Assembly (NCBI GenBank): GCA_963750995.1
Contig: CAVVST010000003.1
Location: 1-64,000, forward strand
DNA length: 64,000 nucleotides
Source of the DNA: CAVVST01 sp963750995
Lineage (GTDB): Bacteria; Acidobacteriota; Vicinamibacteria; Vicinamibacterales; UBA2999
Direction: 5' to 3'
The notes beneath the pieces are model-generated. The model was not told the origin of the DNA. It did not search any database and saw nothing but the letters and a program-made list of their open reading frames with translations. Of this stretch, positions 43,647-54,290 are shown one piece after another. Numbering within the stretch: position 1 is the first letter of the stretch; each line of letters begins with the position of its first letter. Position numbers and translations under genes: made by a program.

Positions 43647-44123
43647 TCAGTTCCAGATGCCGAGCGCGCGCCGAACAGCGACGAGCTGTCCGAGATGATA
43701 GGCGTTGTGATCCGTGAGCAGGAGCAGCGCGCGCAGATAGGTTTGCTTCGCGTCCCCGGTCGGGACGCTCGCGTGGAGATCATTCGTCTCGCGGGCGATC
43801 TGTTTCATCTGCTCGCGATCGCGCTTGAAGGCAGCGATGCTGGCGTCCCATGCCCGCGCGTCTGGCGGCGCAGGATCCTTCGGCCAGTAGTCATCGGGCC
43901 AGTGGCGGCTGTGGACGTATTTCGCGTTGACGCAGAAATCGAGGATATCTTCCTGCGCGATGCGCATGTGTTCGAGCAGCTGCCAGGCGGAGTGATCGAA
44001 GCCGGCGGGACGGGCGCCTCGCTTGTCGGCGGGGACGCCCTCGACCGCCTTGTCGAACCCAACGTGCGCCTCTTCCCAGTCGAGCGCGCGCGCGAGCTGT
44101 TCACGAAGACGGGTATCGCTCAT
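43647..44123 (-). CDS. DinB family protein
   Basis: 158 residues from ATG 44123 (MSDTRLREQLARALDWEEAHVG). DinB pattern: LARALDWEEAH at the first helix, DHSAWQLLEHMRIAQEDILDF, and LLLLTDHNAYHLGQLVAVRRALGIW with the metal-binding histidines. Second DinB gene in this window (see 19272). Confidence 0.92.
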   Translation of the reverse strand: MSDTRLREQLARALDWEEAHVGFDKAVEGVPADKRGARPAGFDHSAWQLLEHMRIAQEDILDFCVNAKYVHSRHWPDDYWPKDPAPPDARAWDASIAAFKRDREQMKQIARETNDLHASVPTGDAKQTYLRALLLLTDHNAYHLGQLVAVRRALGIWN

Positions 44124-44184
44124 CACAGGCCGATGCGGCAGATTAGTCTAAACGACGACGGTCGTCGACTGCACAATAGGCGGC

Positions 44185-45357
44185 ATGGCCGAGGCTGTCG
44201 ACGCCGCATCCATACCACCAAGCGTTGCCGATGTCGCGCGGATCGCCGCGATCGGCAATCCCGTCATCCGCAACCTGGAAATCACGCAGTGCTATGCGGA
44301 CCTCTCAGCGGCGATGCGGGCGCGCACCGGCGGCGCCGCCGACTGGTGCACGTTCGCGACCTGGGCGTCGCGGCAGGCGGGAAGCACGATTCGCGGCGAG
44401 GACCTGCTCGACAACCTCGACAGGCGGTTGGGACGGAAAAAGTGGCTGCTGGCACCGTTCGCGTCGTTCAACCGGATGCTGCTGCGCAAGGGGTTGTTTC
44501 AACCCGAAACCTCGCTGGGACGCGTGGTCGCCGCGATCCACTCGCCGTTTGACGCATTCGAGCGCGCAAGCACGGAGGTCGCCGGTGGAAACCTCAAGGT
44601 ATTCGAGGAGATCGGTGCCGAGTTCGCGCGCTTCATGGCGATTGTGCCGGCGGACGCGCGCGAGGACTCGCCGGAGTTCGCGGCGTTCGCCGCCGGATTT
44701 CGGCCCGGCGCGCCGCCCGACGGCCAGGATCTGCTCCGGGAAGCATTCGCGTGCTACCAGCGGCAGCGGCAGGAAACCGACCCCGGCGCGCGCGTCGCAT
44801 GGATCCTGCTCGCCAACTTGAAGATCGGCTTCCACGAGCAGACCCGGCTGCAGCCGCAGATCGTTGCCGCCGTGGACGCGCCGCTGGTCACCGCGGCGGA
44901 GATTGGCGCCCACATCCTGCACACGTTGATCCCCGGGTCGCGCAACTGGCCCCGCGTGTTTCATGGCCCTGCCGCGCTCGCACTGGGCGGACTGGCGCTC
45001 GTCCTCAGGCGCGAGGCGATCAGGGTTTCGCGCGAGGTGGTGACCGAGGCGATGATGATCCTCAGCGTGCCGGGCGCGGTGCTGTCGCTTGGGAGCAGTC
45101 TCGACGTCCCGGTGCCGGAACTGCTCGCCGGAGCGCCGCATCCGTTCCTCGCTGCCTTCGTCGAGAAATACGATCCCTGCCCGCCAGGCGGCATCGCGTG
45201 CGGTGCCAACGACTGGTGCGACCTGCGCCAGCGCATGCACTACATCACCCACCTGTTCAGGGCGTACGCAGAAACGGCCTCGATGTTCTCGAGACCGTTC
45301 ACGCCGCAGCAGGTGGCGGCATTCCGCGCCGGCCGCGTCCCCGACGGCGACATATAG
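44185..45357 (+). CDS. conserved hypothetical protein
   Basis: 390 residues, soluble, mostly helical. The N-terminus GNPVIRNLEITQCYADLSAAM and DWCTFATWASRQAGSTIRGEDLL look like a conserved core; KIGFHEQTRLQPQIVAAVDAP and a C-terminal YITHLFRAYAETASMF follow. Histidines and cysteines in the second half (FHEQTRL, DPCPPGGIACGANDWCDL) could bind a metal. I do not recognise a named family. Confidence 0.75.
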   Translation: MAEAVDAASIPPSVADVARIAAIGNPVIRNLEITQCYADLSAAMRARTGGAADWCTFATWASRQAGSTIRGEDLLDNLDRRLGRKKWLLAPFASFNRMLLRKGLFQPETSLGRVVAAIHSPFDAFERASTEVAGGNLKVFEEIGAEFARFMAIVPADAREDSPEFAAFAAGFRPGAPPDGQDLLREAFACYQRQRQETDPGARVAWILLANLKIGFHEQTRLQPQIVAAVDAPLVTAAEIGAHILHTLIPGSRNWPRVFHGPAALALGGLALVLRREAIRVSREVVTEAMMILSVPGAVLSLGSSLDVPVPELLAGAPHPFLAAFVEKYDPCPPGGIACGANDWCDLRQRMHYITHLFRAYAETASMFSRPFTPQQVAAFRAGRVPDGDI

Positions 45358-45389
45358 GGGTGCCCGATCCACGACCCCAAGATAGGGCT

Positions 45390-45439
45390 GGGGTCAGACC
45401 AAGGGTCAGACCATTTGGTCTGACCCTTGGTCTGACCCC
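45390..45439. repeat. GGTCTGACC/GGTCAGACC repeat forming the hybrid kinase C-terminus
   Basis: GGGGTCAGACC, GGGTCAGACC, GGTCTGACCC and GGTCTGACCCC in inverted orientation. The kinase gene's stop codon (45406-45408) lies inside, and its last residues (VGSDQGSDQMV) are encoded by the repeat. Confidence 0.85.
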
Positions 45440-48400
45440 ACGAGGGCGCGGTCGGTGAGGACCCGGTCGAGCAGGGTGACGAGTTCGTGCACGTCGACGG
45501 GCTTGACGACGTGCGCCTGGAAGCCGGCGGATTCGGTTCGCTCCCGGTCTGACGCCTGGCCGTAGCCGGTCACGGCCACGAGCGCCGGTGGCGTGCCGGT
45601 CACCGTGAGATCGCGCAGCTGACGGGCGACCTCGAAGCCGTCCATCAGCGGCAACCCGAGATCGAGCAGCACAACGTCAGGACGGAAGGCCGCGACGATC
45701 GCCAGCGCGGCGGGACCGTCGAATACCGCGTGCGTCTCGTGACCGACTGCCTCGAGCGCCGCGGCGATCAGCCTGGCGGCGTCAACGTTGTCATCAACCA
45801 CCAAAATGCGGCGGCCCGTGCGCATGGTGGCCTTGCCCGGCGGACCGGGCGCACCGGTAGTGTCGGCCTGCGGCACGGCACTGCCGATCGCCGGGAGCGT
45901 GATGATGAACTCGCTGCCTTTGCCCTGCCCCTCGCTTCGAGCTTCGATGGTGCCGTCGTGCAGCGTGACGAGGCTGCGGGCGATCGTCAGGCCAAGCCCG
46001 AGGCCGCCCTGCGAGCGATCGAGTGCCTGACGATCCTGCGTGAACATCTCGAACACGGTCGGCAGCAGCGCGCGGATCGATCCCGATCCCCGTGTCCTTT
46101 ACACTCAGCTCGACGCGGTCCTCCATCCGCCTGGCCGTCACGCTGACCCGGCCGCGCGGCTCGGTGTACTTTGCGGCGTTCGTGATCACATTCGTTACGA
46201 CCTGCGTGAGGCGGGTGACGTCGCCGTTCACGAGCAGGCCGTGACGAGGCACGTGCAACTCGAGATGATGATGCCGCTCCTCGAGCAACGGGCTCGCGCC
46301 CTCGACCGCCGACCCGACGACGTCACTGATCTCGACCGGGGTCCGGCGGAGATCGATCTTGCCGCGCGCAATTCGCGACACGTCGAGCAGATCGTCCACC
46401 AGCCGTACCAGGTGACGCACCTGCCGATCGATGACGGTGCGTTCGCGCTCGGCGCCCGCGTCGCCGCGCAGCGTCATCAGCTGTAGCGCCGTCAGGATCG
46501 GCGCGAGCGGGTTCCGCAGCTCGTGACCGAGCATCGCCAGGAACTCGTCCTTTGTGCGGCTCGCCGACTGCTCGGCGGCACGCAGCGCGTTCAGTTCGTC
46601 GCGCCGCTTCACCTCGTCGGTGACGTCGAACGCGATGACGAAAACGCCCTCGATCTCCCCTCTTACGCTCCGCCTGGGCTGATAGACGAAATTCAGAAAC
46701 AGCGTTTCGATCGACCCATCGCCCCGCCGGAGCCGCGCCGGGTGCTCCTTGCCGAGGTACGGCTCACCGGTCCTGAAGACCTGGTCCATCAGCACCTTGA
46801 AGGGTTGCCGCTCGAGTTCCGGCAGCACTTCGAAGAGCGGCCGGTTCAGAACCACGGCCTGGTCGCGCTCCCACAACCGGCAGGTCATCTCATTCGCGAG
46901 CTCAATGACGTGATCCGGCCCCTGGAGGATGACGATCGGCGTGGGCGCCTGCATCAGGACGGTATGCAGGTGCTGCTTCTGCAGGTCGGCTTCCCGCCGC
47001 GCCTCGGTCAGCGCCAGCAGCGACTTCACACGCGCGATCAACTCCCGGGCACTGAACGGCTTGACGACGTAGTCGTCAGCGCCGGCCGCCAGTCCGGAAA
47101 CACGCGCCTCTTCGCCCGACCGCGCCGACAACATCAGGACGGGGATGGCGCTGGTCCGCGGATCGGCCCGTAGTGCCGACAACAGGGCAAAGCCATCGAG
47201 CTCCGGCATCATCACGTCGGTGACGATCAGGTTCGGCGGCGACGTGCGCGCACGCGCCAGCGCTTCGGCGCCGTTGACGACGGTTTCCACGTGCCAGTCG
47301 CGCAGCAGCTGGCGCAGGTAGTCGCGCATGTCGGCGTTGTCATCCGCCACCAGGATCCGATCGCGCGAGCCCGTTGACGCTACCGCCGGCTCGCCGTTCT
47401 CAACCAGCCAGCGCGACGCCTCTTCCACGAACGCCGCCGCCCCCCGCGACGTCGTCGCCGGTCCCGGTCCGGCGGCCAGGCGGTCCTGCGGCAGGTGCGC
47501 GCTGCCGGCCGGAATCCTCACGGTGAACGTGGAGCCGACGCCGTAGCGGCTGGAGACGGTGATCTCGCCGCCGTGCAGGCGCACCACCTCGTGGGTGAGC
47601 GCGAGACCGATGCCTGAGCCTTCGTGCGTGCGCGCTCTGACGCCTTCGACACGGTGAAAGCGCTCGAACACGCGGTCCAACTCGTTTTCCGGAATGCCGC
47701 CGCCGGTGTCCTCCACCGTCATCGCGACGCCGCCCTCGTGTTCCCGCACCGCGATCCGGATCCGTCCTTCGAGCGTGAACTTCAGCGCGTTGGACAACAG
47801 GTTCATCACGACCTTCTCCCAGAGGTCGTGATCGACATAGACATACGCGCCAATCGGCGGGCAATCCACGTCGAACCCGAGACTTGCCTGCTCGATCGCT
47901 GACCGGAACGCACCGGCCAGCTCCCGGGTGAGGGCGCTGACGTCGGTCAGGTGGTAGGTCGCCTGCACGCGCCCCGATTCGATCCGCGAGAAGTCGAGCA
48001 GCGCATTCACCAGTTTCTGCAGCCGGAGCTGGTTGCGATAGACCATCTCGAGGTCGCCGCCGCGCAGCGCCCTGTCGGGCGCGGCCAGCGCCGCCTCGGT
48101 CGGACCGAGCATGAGCGTCAGCGGCGTCCGGAACTCGTGGCTGACGTTGCTGAAAAAGGCGGTCTTCGCGCGATCGATCTCGGCCAGCGCTTCGGCGCGC
48201 CGGCGCGCCTCTTCGAGCGCAACGGCGTTACTGATGGCGGTGGCGATGTGATCCGCAGCCAGCTCGAAGAAGTCGCGGTAGTGATCGTCAAGCGCGCGGC
48301 GAGGGCTGACGCCGGCCACGAGCACGCCGTACGCGTGGTCGAGGCCCGGGCGCGTCAACGGCAACAACACCGCGGTATGCGTGGGCTCTTCGGTACGGGC

Positions 48401-49223
48401 CTCCCGGTAACCGGCCGAAACGCTGGGGGAGATCGTCCAGCACGAGCGTCTTTCCGCCGCGCGCACATTCGGCGAGCCCCCACACGTCGGCGGACGCCGC
48501 ATTAACGGTCTCGACGGCGGCGCGATGCGCGGCATCGATGCCGGCACAGCAGACCCGCCGCCAGGTCGTGCCGCCCCTATCCAGCAGATAAATCAGGGAG
48601 AACGGCACGTCGATCGCGTTGCCCTGGAACACCGCGGCGGCATTGACGCACGCCTGCTCGGGTGAGGTCGCGTCGGCCGCGCGCCGTGCCAGTTCGCGCA
48701 GCGTCGCGAGGCGGCGCTCGCCCTCAACCCGGCCTGTGGTCTCGGCGACGACCGCGAGCAAGCCGCCGACGCCGCCGGTCTCGTCACGGATTGGACTATA
48801 CGAAAGCGTGAACCAGCAGTTCTCCAGGTAGCCATTGCGGTCGAGCGGGAGGAGCCAGTCGTCGATCGCGAAGGCCTCCCCGCGGCGAACGCGCTCGAAC
48901 TCCGGCCCGATGACCGGCCAGACCTCGGGAAAGATCTCGGCGCATGCCGTACCAAGCGAGGCCGGGTGCTTCGTGCCCAGGATCGGACGGTAGCGATCGT
49001 TATAGAAGAAGCGGAACTCCGCGCCCCAGGCGACGACCATCGCAAAGCGCGACTCGAGCATCATGCTGACCGCGGTGCGAAGACTCTGGGGCCACCGCTC
49101 GACCGGGCCGAACGGCGTCGTGGACCAGTCGAACGCGCGCATCAGCGCGCCCATGTCGCCGCCGCCGGCGAGGCAATCGCGCGCGATTGTGGGGCTGGTC
49201 GAGGAGGGAGAGGTGCCGGACAT
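45406..49223 (-). CDS. Double hybrid histidine kinase (two frameshifts)
   Basis: Reconstructed length about 1270 residues. Domain order: PAS (FRFFYNDRYRPILGTKHPASLG), GAF-like, HisKA-1 (FFSNVSHEFRTPLTLMLG), HATPase (VEDTGGGIPENELDRVFERFHRVEG), receiver (ILVADDNADMRDYLRQLL ... Asp in LIVTDVMMPELDGF), PAS, HisKA-2 (FLAMLGHELRNPLAPI), HATPase-2 and a terminal receiver (ILVVDDNVDAARLIAAAL ... Asp in VVLLDLGLPLMDGFEV). Frame breaks near 48425 (an extra C in a C-run) and 46070 (an extra C); removing them restores DDLPSVSAGYR and DPALLPTVFEMF. No membrane segments. The C-terminus is made of a GGTCTGACC repeat. Confidence 0.85.
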
Positions 49224-49310
49224 CGCTGAGGTTGGGGCGAATATACCGCGAGAAAGCAGCGAACCTAGCCCGGCTGTTGTCGCCGGGATTTACTTAATGC
49301 CCGACTGATT

Positions 49311-51539
49311 TCAGAACTGGAAGAGCCGCGTGACCTTGACGACGAAGCTGCGGTTCTGGACGTCGGGAATACCACGCGTGAGCGTGGATCGGCCGTCGCT
49401 ATAGACGACAAACAGCTCGCTGCCGGGCCGGTATTCCCAGCGGAAGCGCGCGTTGGTGGAGACCGAATCGGTGCGCGTCTGGTACTGGACGAGGCCGGAG
49501 ACGAACATCCGTGGCGTCAGCGTGTAGGTGAGGCGGCTGCTCACGAGGTTCGAGTAGCCGCGCCCCCACGGCACGTCCACGTGGTTGATCGTGATCGTCG
49601 GCTCGGCATAGAACCGCGGCGAGAACTCGACCCGGCTGCGCCAGCTCATCTCAGTCATCGTGCCGTCGTAGAAGCTGCCATGCATGGCCGTCGCGGTGCC
49701 GCTGATCCTGCGCTGTGGACCGAAAGTAAAGCTGCCCTGCACCTGCTGCCACGAATAGCCGCCGGCCGGCACACGGACGCCCTTGGCCAGCGTGAACGGC
49801 TCTTCGATCGCCTCGTAGGTACGCGAGACTTCGAACTGCGTGCGGTCGCCGTTGTTGAAGTCGGTCCTGAACGTCGCCTGCTGGTCGCGGCTCTCGACTT
49901 TTTCCCACGACGGGTCGGTGAAGTACTGCACGTTGACGGAGTAAAACACCTTGCGCACGCCTGGAATGTTCCGCGGCCGCGGACTGAACCGGAAATTACC
50001 TTTGAGGTGCTGAAATCCCTCCGGACGCCGCAGGAACCCGACTTCGGGGTTGAAGTCCTCGCCGGCAAACATATGCTCGGTATCAATGCCCCACCGATCG
50101 GCATTCCACACGAACCGGTTCCTGGAGCTGAAGTCGTTGCCGGAGCGCCCGCGCGTCTCGGTCTTCGCGACGTAATGGACGAACTGGACGTTCTGGTAGA
50201 ACTGCAGCACCGCGTCGACGCCGTAGGCGTAATTGACAGAGCCGTTCGCGCTTGGAGCCCGCCGCGTGCCAATCAGGCCGATGCGGCTGCGCCGCAGGAT
50301 TTCGCGCTGGAGGCGCATGGCGGTGAAATCGGTCGCGACGGCGTTCAGCGTGGGCACGTCGCCGGTGCGCATCTGGAGAACGCCGATCTGGTTCCGGCCG
50401 CTCCGGCCGAGCAGGCGTCCACCGCCGACAATCGGGACGACGCCGCCGTTCTCGAGTCCGATCCGGCGGCTGAAGAAAATCACCGGGATCTCCGGGTTGT
50501 TACCCGGCGCGCCGCTCTGGGTGCCGAAGCCGAAGAACTGCTCCCCCTCCATGAAGAACTCGCGCTTTTCCGGATACTGCAGCGAGAAGCGTGTCAGGTT
50601 GAGCTGCTGCTCGTCGTCTTCCACCTGCGCGAAGTCGGTGTTGTAGGTGGCGTCAAAGATGTAGCTCTGCGTGGCGGCCCACTTGGCGTCGAGGCCGAAC
50701 TCGGCGTCGCCCTGGTTCGACACGGCCGGGCGCGCCGCGCGGTTGGTGAGCGACGAACCGAGCGCGTAGCCCTTGACGTCGATGTTGCGCGGGCGGGCCG
50801 GTGTTTCGAGGCCGACCAGCGTCGCGGCGCTGGAGGCGCGGTTCAGGCCGTTCGACCCGTACGACACCGGCACCGCGGAGAGGAACGACAGCTCCGTCTT
50901 CCAGCGCACGTTCCGCCGGAAGTTGATCCCCCATATCCGCGCCGCCTCCTGGAACCGGATCGACCTGAACGGAATGCGGAACTCGATCGTCCAGCCACCG
51001 TCGAAGTCGGCCGACCTCGTTTCCCAGATCGTGTTCCAGTCGGTGTTGGCGTTCTCGTTGGCCACCTGCGAATCGGCCATCCCACCCTGCGCGTTGGCGT
51101 AGAACACGTAGCCGTTGCGGCGGTCGTTGAACGTGTCGATCATCAGCGCGAAATGATCGTTGTTATAGAGGTTGGTCGCGTCGCGGCGCATGTCGCTCAT
51201 CACGCGCCTCGACGGATCGCTCTCCCACAACCGCGCGCCGACGTACATCGCGTCGTCGTCGTACGCCACCCAGACCTCGGTCTTCTCGGTCGCCGGCTCG
51301 CCTTCCCGCGGCTCCTGCTGGACGAAGCCGTCGATCGGCAGCGTGTCGTGATAGATGGGGTCGTCGAGCCGGCCATCGAGAACAAGCGCCTCGTTGAGGC
51401 GGACCGCGCGGATCGTGACGCTGCCGTCCGGGTCGCGCGCCATCACGGCCGGAGGCACCGGCTCCGTGACCGCACGCGCGGGCGCAGGCAGGCCCGCAAG
51501 AATCGCGAGTACCAGTATGAGAACTATCCGGGAATGCAC
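49311..51539 (-). CDS. DUF5916 protein with CBM9-like domain and outer-membrane barrel
   Basis: 742 residues; start GTG 51539; signal peptide (VLILVLAILAGLPAPARA). The N-terminal ~200 residues are a carbohydrate-binding family-9-like domain (LDGRLDDPIYHDTLPIDGFVQ, TEKTEVWVAYDDDAMYVGARL, WTIEFRIPFRSIRF). The rest is typical DUF5916: NTDFAQVEDDEQQLNLTRFSLQYPEKREFFMEGEQFFGFG, then an aromatic-rich beta barrel ending KVTRLFQF with a terminal Phe, as in outer-membrane proteins. It probably binds or imports a polysaccharide-derived ligand. Confidence 0.92.
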   Translation of the reverse strand: MHSRIVLILVLAILAGLPAPARAVTEPVPPAVMARDPDGSVTIRAVRLNEALVLDGRLDDPIYHDTLPIDGFVQQEPREGEPATEKTEVWVAYDDDAMYVGARLWESDPSRRVMSDMRRDATNLYNNDHFALMIDTFNDRRNGYVFYANAQGGMADSQVANENANTDWNTIWETRSADFDGGWTIEFRIPFRSIRFQEAARIWGINFRRNVRWKTELSFLSAVPVSYGSNGLNRASSAATLVGLETPARPRNIDVKGYALGSSLTNRAARPAVSNQGDAEFGLDAKWAATQSYIFDATYNTDFAQVEDDEQQLNLTRFSLQYPEKREFFMEGEQFFGFGTQSGAPGNNPEIPVIFFSRRIGLENGGVVPIVGGGRLLGRSGRNQIGVLQMRTGDVPTLNAVATDFTAMRLQREILRRSRIGLIGTRRAPSANGSVNYAYGVDAVLQFYQNVQFVHYVAKTETRGRSGNDFSSRNRFVWNADRWGIDTEHMFAGEDFNPEVGFLRRPEGFQHLKGNFRFSPRPRNIPGVRKVFYSVNVQYFTDPSWEKVESRDQQATFRTDFNNGDRTQFEVSRTYEAIEEPFTLAKGVRVPAGGYSWQQVQGSFTFGPQRRISGTATAMHGSFYDGTMTEMSWRSRVEFSPRFYAEPTITINHVDVPWGRGYSNLVSSRLTYTLTPRMFVSGLVQYQTRTDSVSTNARFRWEYRPGSELFVVYSDGRSTLTRGIPDVQNRSFVVKVTRLFQF

Positions 51540-51593
51540 CGGGACCAGCTAGGAATTGTATCCGGGCCGGCGCCGCTGGTGCGCTCCGGACGA

Positions 51594-51899
51594 TTATTTC
51601 GTCGTGCCCGCCCGGATTTTTGCGATCTTCGCGTCTTGTTCCGTGGTGAGCCGCTCGCGGTCCCGGCGGAATTCCGCCTCGATGGCCTCGTGCTCGGCCG
51701 GATCGAACGTCCTTCGCAACGCTGAGCCCTTAAGAATCTCCTGTTCGGCAAACTTCGCGCCGTAGAAGTTGCGAATCTCGGCGATAGCCGCCTTCTGCTC
51801 GTCGGTCAGCGACAACTGCTCGATGCCCGCGTCGGCGTCCTGCTTCCGCAGGCGCTCCATCGCGAGCTCGACGGCGGACTTCAGTGTGTTCTCGGCCAT
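51594..51899 (-). CDS. conserved hypothetical helical protein
   Basis: 101 residues, MAENTLKSAVELAMERLRKQDADAG..., charged and mostly helical, with the motif LSLTDEQKAAIAEIRNFYGAKFAEQEI. No catalytic motif. Resembles small uncharacterised Acidobacterial proteins; function unknown. Confidence 0.7.
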   Translation of the reverse strand: MAENTLKSAVELAMERLRKQDADAGIEQLSLTDEQKAAIAEIRNFYGAKFAEQEILKGSALRRTFDPAEHEAIEAEFRRDRERLTTEQDAKIAKIRAGTTK

Positions 51900-51913
51900 G
51901 AGGCGCCCTCAAT

Positions 51914-51976
51914 GCCGGGTCCGCTTCGCGGAACCCGGCCTACTGCGTGTCCACCGCTTCGCGGAACCCGACCTAC
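51914..51976. repeat. two REPs at the end of the PQQ dehydrogenase gene
   Basis: Full copy GCCGGGTCCGCTTCGCGGAA... at 51914-51943 and a partial one at 51954-51976, both ending in CCTAC/GTAG-type edges. They lie just after the dehydrogenase stop and before the hypothetical gene. Confidence 0.85.
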
Positions 51977-51980
51977 GTCG

Positions 51981-53725
51981 CTACTGCGTATCCACGGCGC
52001 TCAACTGACCGGCGAGCGAGAAGAGCCACACGCTGTCGCCGCGCCGCGCCGCGGCGAACGCGCTCCCAGCGGAGAGCACCACGACATACTGCTGGCCGCG
52101 GTGCTCGAAGACGCTGGCTGGCGCGTTGACGCCGGCGCCGGTCTGGAACGCCCAGAGCAGCGAGCCATTCCGCGAGTCGAGCGCGGTCAGCCGTCCGTCG
52201 CCGCGGCCGATGAACAGCACGCCGCCCGCCGTCGCCACCGAACCGCTATAGCAGCGTTCCGGCCACTGCTGCTGCCACACGAGCTTGTTCGTGTGCATGT
52301 CGAGCGCGGCGAGGATCCCGGTGATACCCCACCCGACCGCACCGAACACGCCGCCCAGATACCGTTCGCCATCCATCGGCATCTCGAAGTCGTCGGCGGC
52401 CTTGAACACGCCGGTGCGGTCCGACGCGCACACATAGAGGAACCCTGTGCGCGGGTCGTACGAGCTGGGCGCCCAGTTCGCACCGCCCCCCTGCCCCGGC
52501 TTGGCGACGATCGCATCGGTCCAGAACGGCGTGAAGATGCGCCCCTGGTTCACCAGCCGGAAGCCCTCGGGGGCAATCGCCATCGACTGCGGCACGAACG
52601 CATCGCCAACCGGATGCGGCTGCGTACGCGCGGTCAGCTGCCGCGGATCCTGCGGTACCGGCTTCTCTTCGATCCCGATCAACGGCCGTCCGTTCGTGCG
52701 GTCCAGAATGTAGACCCATCCGGTCTTGCTGGCCTGCGCGAGCGCCTTGCGCGTGCGGCCGCCGATGTCGATGTCGAAGAGCACCACCGGGTTGGGCGCG
52801 TCGAAGTCCCACAGGTCGTGGTGCACCTGCTGAAAGTGCCAGCGGTACTTACCGGTCCTGGCATCGAGGGCCACGATCGAGGTGGCGAACAGGTTGTCGC
52901 CGGCACGCACGGCGCCGTTGAAGTCAGGCCCAGGGTTGCCCGTCGAGAAATAGAGAAGTCCGAGCTGCGGATCGACCGCCGGCGTCTGCCAGACGGTGGC
53001 GCCGCCATGTTGCCACACGTCGCTGTCCTTGGGCCAGGAATCGTGACCAACCTCGCCAGGACCTGGAACAGTGTAGAAGGTCCAGGCGAGCGACCCGTTC
53101 TTCGCATCGAACGCCTTCACGCGGCCACGGACGCCGTACTCGGCACCGGCGAAGCCAGTAATGACCAGGCCGTCGTAGTAGAGCGGCGCGCTCGTGATGG
53201 TGAACCCTTCTTCCCATCGTTCCGCCTGAACCGACCAGGCGACGGCGCCGGTTCGCTGATCGAGCGCAAGGAGCTTGCCGTCCAACTGGCCGACGAATAC
53301 CTTGCCATCCCCAAAGCCGACACCGCGGCTCGTCCACCCGCAGCAGACCGTGCCGATCTTGTCGTCGAGTTTCGCCTGGTAGCTCCACAGCGTCTCGCCC
53401 GAATCACGATCGAGATCGCAAACACGTCGTCTGCGCCGGTGATGACGTAGATGACGCCCTCGTGGACGATGGGTTGAGCCTCGCCCGAGTACTTGACACC
53501 CACGCCGGAGCCATTGAGCCGTGTCCGCCAGACGGCCTTGAGCTGCGCCACGTTGTCGCGATTGATCTGCGTCAGCGGCGAATACCGGCGATTGAACAGA
53601 TCGCCGCCGTTGGTCAGCCAGCCGCTGGTCGGGAACGCGGTCAGGTCGTGCGTCTGCTGGCCCTGCGCCAGGGCCACGACGCACGCGACGCCGGTCAACG
53701 CCAGCGCGGTCCTTGCACGAAACAT
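51981..53725 (-). CDS. PQQ-dependent dehydrogenase (frameshifted)
   Basis: Start ATG 53725 (MFRARTALALTGVACVVALAQG signal peptide). Beta-propeller quinoprotein: WLTNGGDLFNRRYSPLTQIN, then after a frame break near 53413 (-1 or +2) LDRDSGETLWSYQAKLDDKIGT, the vicinal disulfide TVCCGWTSRGVG, KVFVGQLDGKLLALDQRTGAVAW, HHDLWDFDAPNPVV, WVYILDRTNGRPL and GGVLFIGRGDGRLTALDSRNG. It lacks a C-terminal CxxCH heme domain, so it is not a quinohemoprotein. Periplasmic alcohol or aldose dehydrogenase; substrate unknown. Confidence 0.85.
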
Positions 53726-53742
53726 GGCTCTCCCCTCTCGCG

Positions 53743-54279
53743 CTACCGCGTGTCGAAGCGGAACAGCAGGAACTGGACCTCGCCGTTCACGGCCGTGATC
53801 TGATGGGGCACACCGGCGGGAATAAAAATCACGTCGCCGGCCTTGACGACGCGCTGTTTTCCGTTGCGGATGCCGGTGCCGTCGACGTCGCCTTCGGTAC
53901 CTCCGGCCGGCTTGGGATTGACCAGCTGACCATCGGTGGTGAGCGTCGCCTCACCCGAGCGAATCAGATACAGGTCCGTCTTTTTGCCGTGCGTCCCCGC
54001 GCCTTCTTCCGCGGCGGTCTCACGCCGTACGTTGAAGTTGAACGCGCCGCCTTCGAGGATGCGCGACGTCTCGAGTTTCTTCTCCACCATTTCCTTGAAC
54101 GCGGCGTCGATGCTGGCGGCCTGCCAGTCCACGGCCTTGTCGGTGGGCGCGGGCAAGCGCAGCGCGATACCGCCGAGCGTCGTCGGCGGCGCTGCACCCT
54201 GGCCTGGCTGTCCCAGGGCAACGCTGCCGCTCAACGCGAGCGTGAAGATTCCACACACGGCGAAGTGAATGGCGCGCAT
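53743..54279 (-). CDS. secreted cupin domain protein
   Basis: 178 residues; start ATG 54279 behind AAAGGAGG (strong ribosome-binding site). Signal peptide (FAVCGIFTLALSGSVALGQ). Cupin core: KTDLYLIRSGEATLTTDGQLV and KAGDVIFIPAGVPHQITAVNGEVQFLLFRFD; only one clear histidine (VPHQI) is seen, so metal binding is uncertain. Lies between the PQQ dehydrogenase and the MBL-fold hydrolase genes in the same direction. Confidence 0.88.
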   Translation of the reverse strand: MRAIHFAVCGIFTLALSGSVALGQPGQGAAPPTTLGGIALRLPAPTDKAVDWQAASIDAAFKEMVEKKLETSRILEGGAFNFNVRRETAAEEGAGTHGKKTDLYLIRSGEATLTTDGQLVNPKPAGGTEGDVDGTGIRNGKQRVVKAGDVIFIPAGVPHQITAVNGEVQFLLFRFDTR

Positions 54280-54290
54280 CGGGCCTCCTT

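Noticed and set aside
49581..51725. Plus-strand reading of 714 codons opposite DUF5916
   Set aside because: Shadow reading: rich in Arg, His, Asp with no domain. The minus-strand gene is a full-length DUF5916 protein with signal peptide.
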